From assembly GCA_021736615.1 (NCBI GenBank), contig JAIPFN010000116.1, forward strand, positions 1-17,091: 17,091 nucleotides of DNA, in the 5' to 3' direction. Shown piece by piece: positions 14,677 through 17,091 of this stretch. The position numbers and the translations under genes were made by a program. This DNA comes from Phycisphaerae bacterium. Lineage in GTDB: Bacteria; Planctomycetota; Phycisphaerae; Sedimentisphaerales; Anaerohalosphaeraceae. The notes below the pieces were generated by a model. It saw only the letters and a program-made list of their open reading frames with translations, made no database searches and was not told where the DNA came from. Position 1 is the first letter of the stretch, and the number at the start of each line of letters is the position of its first letter.

Positions 14677-16437
14677 TTATTTATTGTTGGTTACTCTATA
14701 GTTTGCCCCGTATATCTGATTATTTATCGGCACATACCACTGAAAATAATTAAGCCCAAGCGGATAAATCCTCACATTTTTGAAACGTTTATCAACAATA
14801 CGAAATGTCGGTCTTGTATAAAGAAATGTATACGGCTGCTCGTCGTGCAAAATCGCGTGGAGTCGGCGGAAAAGTTCGGCACGCTTATTTTCGTCGAGCA
14901 TCCGCCGGGCCTGTTCAATGATCGCATCGGCGCCAGGATTGCTGAAACCGGAATAATTTGCCCCGCGATTACCTATCTGCGATGAATGCCACTGCCGGAA
15001 CGGATCCTGCAAAATATGACCACCCCACCCCATCGATACCGCCTGGAACTGTCTGTCGTTGACCCTGGTCATCAGGATCGACCACTCGACCGGATCGATG
15101 TTTACCTCAATGCCTATCTTCGCCGCCGAATCCTTTAGCAATTTTCCAAGCCGATTGCTCAAAGTATTAGAAGCGGGCATAGTGAACTTAAACGAAAACT
15201 CTATACCGCCTTTATCCCTTATCCCGTTACCGTTGCTATCGACCCAGCCGGCCTCGTCAAGAAGCTGCTTTGCTCTTTCTGGGTCATACGGCCACGGCTC
15301 GATACCTGCATCATACGACTTGCTCTTATGATAGAATGGACCGGTTACAACCTTGCCGTTACCTTTGAGCAGAGACGAAACGATTTTGTCACGGTCTACA
15401 ATATGAGTCATCGCACGCCGCACACGCTTATCGGCAAACAATGGGGTATCATTGTTCCAGGCTATATAAAAAAACGGCACCGCGGGATTCCAGTAAGCCA
15501 GGCAGTTATACTCATCTGCGAAACCATCTTCTTCAATGAGTTCAGTATACTGCTCGGGCGAAGGGATGAGCATGTCTATCTCACCGGCACGCAAAGCCTG
15601 CATACGGGCAGTGTCGTTAGAGATAAACCTGTAAACGATCCTCTCAAGTTTTGGCTTTACCCCCCAGTAATTGTTATTTCGGCGAAGCGAGACCTCCCTG
15701 CCGACTTCCCATTTATCAAAGACATACGGCCCGCTGCCTATCGAATTGGACACACGATCGTTGAGCTGCCTGGCGTCTTGAAACTTGTAAATATGCTCCG
15801 GGAAAACCCCAACCTCCCAGAAACACACATTCTCCAAAGACTTGAAGTAAACCTGCTTCATGACAAATTTGACAACCCTGCCGGAAACCCTGACAACTTC
15901 TTTAACGTCTTTAAAAAGATTGGCAAGATCGGGGGCGTCAACTTGCGGGTTGATTACGGTTTCGTAGGTAAAAATGACATCGTCGGTCGTAACGGGCTCG
16001 CCGTCGGAAAAGTGAATATCATCGCGAAGTGTGAAAGTGATCTCAAGTCCGTCGCCGGAGATGTCATAGCTTTCGGCAAGATGGGGCTTAAGCTTAAGAG
16101 TCTGAAAATCATAAACAAGCAACGACTCAAAAATGGCCCCCTGCGTTATCCATGAAGTGTAAATATTCCGTTCGGCCGAAAGAGGATTGAGCGTTCTCGG
16201 TTCGACACTAAAACCCCATATACGCCAGTCTCCGGCGTCTCCCGGATATAAACGGTCATCGGGTTCTGCGGCAAATTGCTCTCCTCCACGGTCTTTGGAA
16301 TCGCCGATCCTGGCAACCAGATCACCGATGCATTCTTCGAGTTTGGCCGTACACCTGATCGAGTTAAACTGAAACGCGGCGATGACAAATAGAAATGCGA
16401 AAAGAAAAAACGCGTATGCGAAGTTATGTCTGTTCAC
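14677..16437 (-). CDS. Membrane-anchored solute-binding protein, family 5 (copy 2)
   Basis: 586 residues and collinear with copy 1 over almost its whole length, for example SVEPRTLNPLS (77-87), LRDDIHFSDGEPVTTDDVIFTY (137-158), GSGPYVFDKWEVG (234-246), FADKRVRRAMTHIVDR (334-349) and YDPERAKQLLDEAGW (384-398). The metal-loop is DSNGNG (400-405), where copy 1 has DTDGDG. The N-terminal helix (about 9-24) again lacks a lipobox and leads into a charged linker. Start is GTG at 16437 with GGAAGG 9 nt before it. The last eight or so residues (NYRVTNNK) are read from AT-rich DNA like that in the gaps, so the end may be a recent extension. Binding-pocket residues differ from copy 1, which suggests two ligands feeding one pore. 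Confidence 0.92.
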   Translation of the reverse strand: MNRHNFAYAFFLFAFLFVIAAFQFNSIRCTAKLEECIGDLVARIGDSKDRGGEQFAAEPDDRLYPGDAGDWRIWGFSVEPRTLNPLSAERNIYTSWITQGAIFESLLVYDFQTLKLKPHLAESYDISGDGLEITFTLRDDIHFSDGEPVTTDDVIFTYETVINPQVDAPDLANLFKDVKEVVRVSGRVVKFVMKQVYFKSLENVCFWEVGVFPEHIYKFQDARQLNDRVSNSIGSGPYVFDKWEVGREVSLRRNNNYWGVKPKLERIVYRFISNDTARMQALRAGEIDMLIPSPEQYTELIEEDGFADEYNCLAYWNPAVPFFYIAWNNDTPLFADKRVRRAMTHIVDRDKIVSSLLKGNGKVVTGPFYHKSKSYDAGIEPWPYDPERAKQLLDEAGWVDSNGNGIRDKGGIEFSFKFTMPASNTLSNRLGKLLKDSAAKIGIEVNIDPVEWSILMTRVNDRQFQAVSMGWGGHILQDPFRQWHSSQIGNRGANYSGFSNPGADAIIEQARRMLDENKRAELFRRLHAILHDEQPYTFLYTRPTFRIVDKRFKNVRIYPLGLNYFQWYVPINNQIYGANYRVTNNK

Positions 16438-16531
16438 GTAATCAAACCTTCCGTTGTCTGATCAAACCGAATCGGCAAAACCCAAAACCCGGACGCAGGC
16501 ATCCTGCCGGCAAAACGTCAAAGGCCAACTG

Positions 16532-17091
16532 CTAAATACTTATATCCGGCGGCGAAAGCCGCTTTGGAGCGGTTATCGGTTTGCTGCCATCCCGGCCGTA
16601 ATCGTATTTCAACTCATAGGCCAACCGACCCGGCCCTGAAGCCTTTCCAAGCAGCGAATCATGCTCATTACCGAGGGTTTCGAGAGAACGCTGGCTGGAA
16701 TTACTTACGCATTGCTTAATAACGTTTTGAGGACGGCCAAGTAATTTTGAAACTGAGCTTAGCTCGACATCGGCAAGTACGAATTCAAGCTGAGTCTTCT
16801 GAGAATCCTGAAGTGTCTCGAAACCACTTATATAACGCTGTATCGCATAAGAATACAACTGGGCGAAACGTCTTGCGATTTCTGCTGTATCTTTTTCGCT
16901 GGAAGTTTTATTTTCTTTGATACTTCGGGCAAGAGAGTTAAGCAATTCGGCGTCCATAAGCTCAAATTTTACTTTCCACGCGGCATAGGACTCGATACGA
17001 ATATCGGCAATACGAACAAGCAAGGCATCAGCCTGGGGGGTATCAAGGGCATCGGCAAAACCGACTATAAGATTAAGTATCTCAGGAAGGG
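16532..17091 (-). CDS. Unrecognised protein, C-terminal part (N-terminus off the right edge)
   Basis: An open frame runs from the right edge to a TAG at 16532, giving 185 residues; the true start lies outside. I do not recognise a family. The sequence is mostly helical and charged, with NLIVGFADAL, LVRIADIRIESYAAWKVKF, a Lys/Glu-rich stretch (ENKTSSEKDTAEIARRF), and Gln/Asp/Ser-rich helices, then a Gly/Pro/Lys end (YDYGRDGSKPITAPKRLSPP). No signal, membrane or catalytic motif is visible in this part. It reads toward the binding-protein genes, with 94 bp to the GTG of copy 2, so it may be the preceding gene of the operon or the end of an unrelated one. Confidence 0.65.
   Translation of the reverse strand, partial: LPEILNLIVGFADALDTPQADALLVRIADIRIESYAAWKVKFELMDAELLNSLARSIKENKTSSEKDTAEIARRFAQLYSYAIQRYISGFETLQDSQKTQLEFVLADVELSSVSKLLGRPQNVIKQCVSNSSQRSLETLGNEHDSLLGKASGPGRLAYELKYDYGRDGSKPITAPKRLSPPDISI

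Noticed and set aside
15328..16155. Open frame of 275 codons antisense to the second binding protein
   Set aside because: Shadow of a well-supported family-5 binding protein.

Overview
This 17.1 kb window is Gram-negative bacterial chromosome of moderate GC content. My best guess is a Planctomycetota-type organism, perhaps Phycisphaerae. This is an inference from three things: short REP-like palindromes ending in CCCTAC, solute-binding proteins held by an uncleaved N-terminal anchor, and sigma-54 promoters with AT-rich gaps. An outer-membrane beta-barrel gene supports a double membrane. No marker gene fixes the taxonomy.

Left part (1-6.5 kb): nitrogen acquisition. The 5' two thirds of glmS (glutamine-dependent glucosamine-6-phosphate synthase) runs off the left edge on the minus strand. 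Divergent from it is a plus-strand run of torF-like porin, amt1 and glnK1, followed by a second module of amt2 and glnK2. Each module is preceded by a textbook sigma-54 promoter (-24 GG and -12 GC separated by 10 bp). Each promoter has a cluster of three 12-bp near-palindromes spaced 29-30 bp apart, about 90-170 bp upstream of the predicted start site, where an enhancer-binding protein would sit. Both PII proteins have Phe instead of the uridylylated Tyr51, and Ala instead of Arg38. The module therefore looks like nitrogen-starvation-induced ammonium uptake, with Amt channels gated by PII proteins that cannot be uridylylated at the usual site. The glnK2 end has a strong intrinsic terminator.

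Middle (6.5-8.5 kb, minus strand): a DUF362-family protein with a Cys-rich C-terminus (possible Fe-S cluster), then a small double-ACT-domain protein with a strongly basic tail. The gaps hold REP-like palindromes and AT-rich shared motifs.

Right part (8.7-17.1 kb, minus strand): a compact peptide/nickel-type ABC importer operon. In transcription order it is an unrecognised gene entering from the right edge, two tandem family-5 solute-binding proteins, two permeases (OppB, OppC) and two ATPases (OppD, OppF). Gaps are short or negative. Unusual points are the membrane-anchored binding proteins and a roughly 100-residue, two-helix N-terminal insertion in OppC.

The most promising item for new biology is the pair of triple-operator, sigma-54 promoters together with the two paralogous PII proteins that share an altered T-loop.
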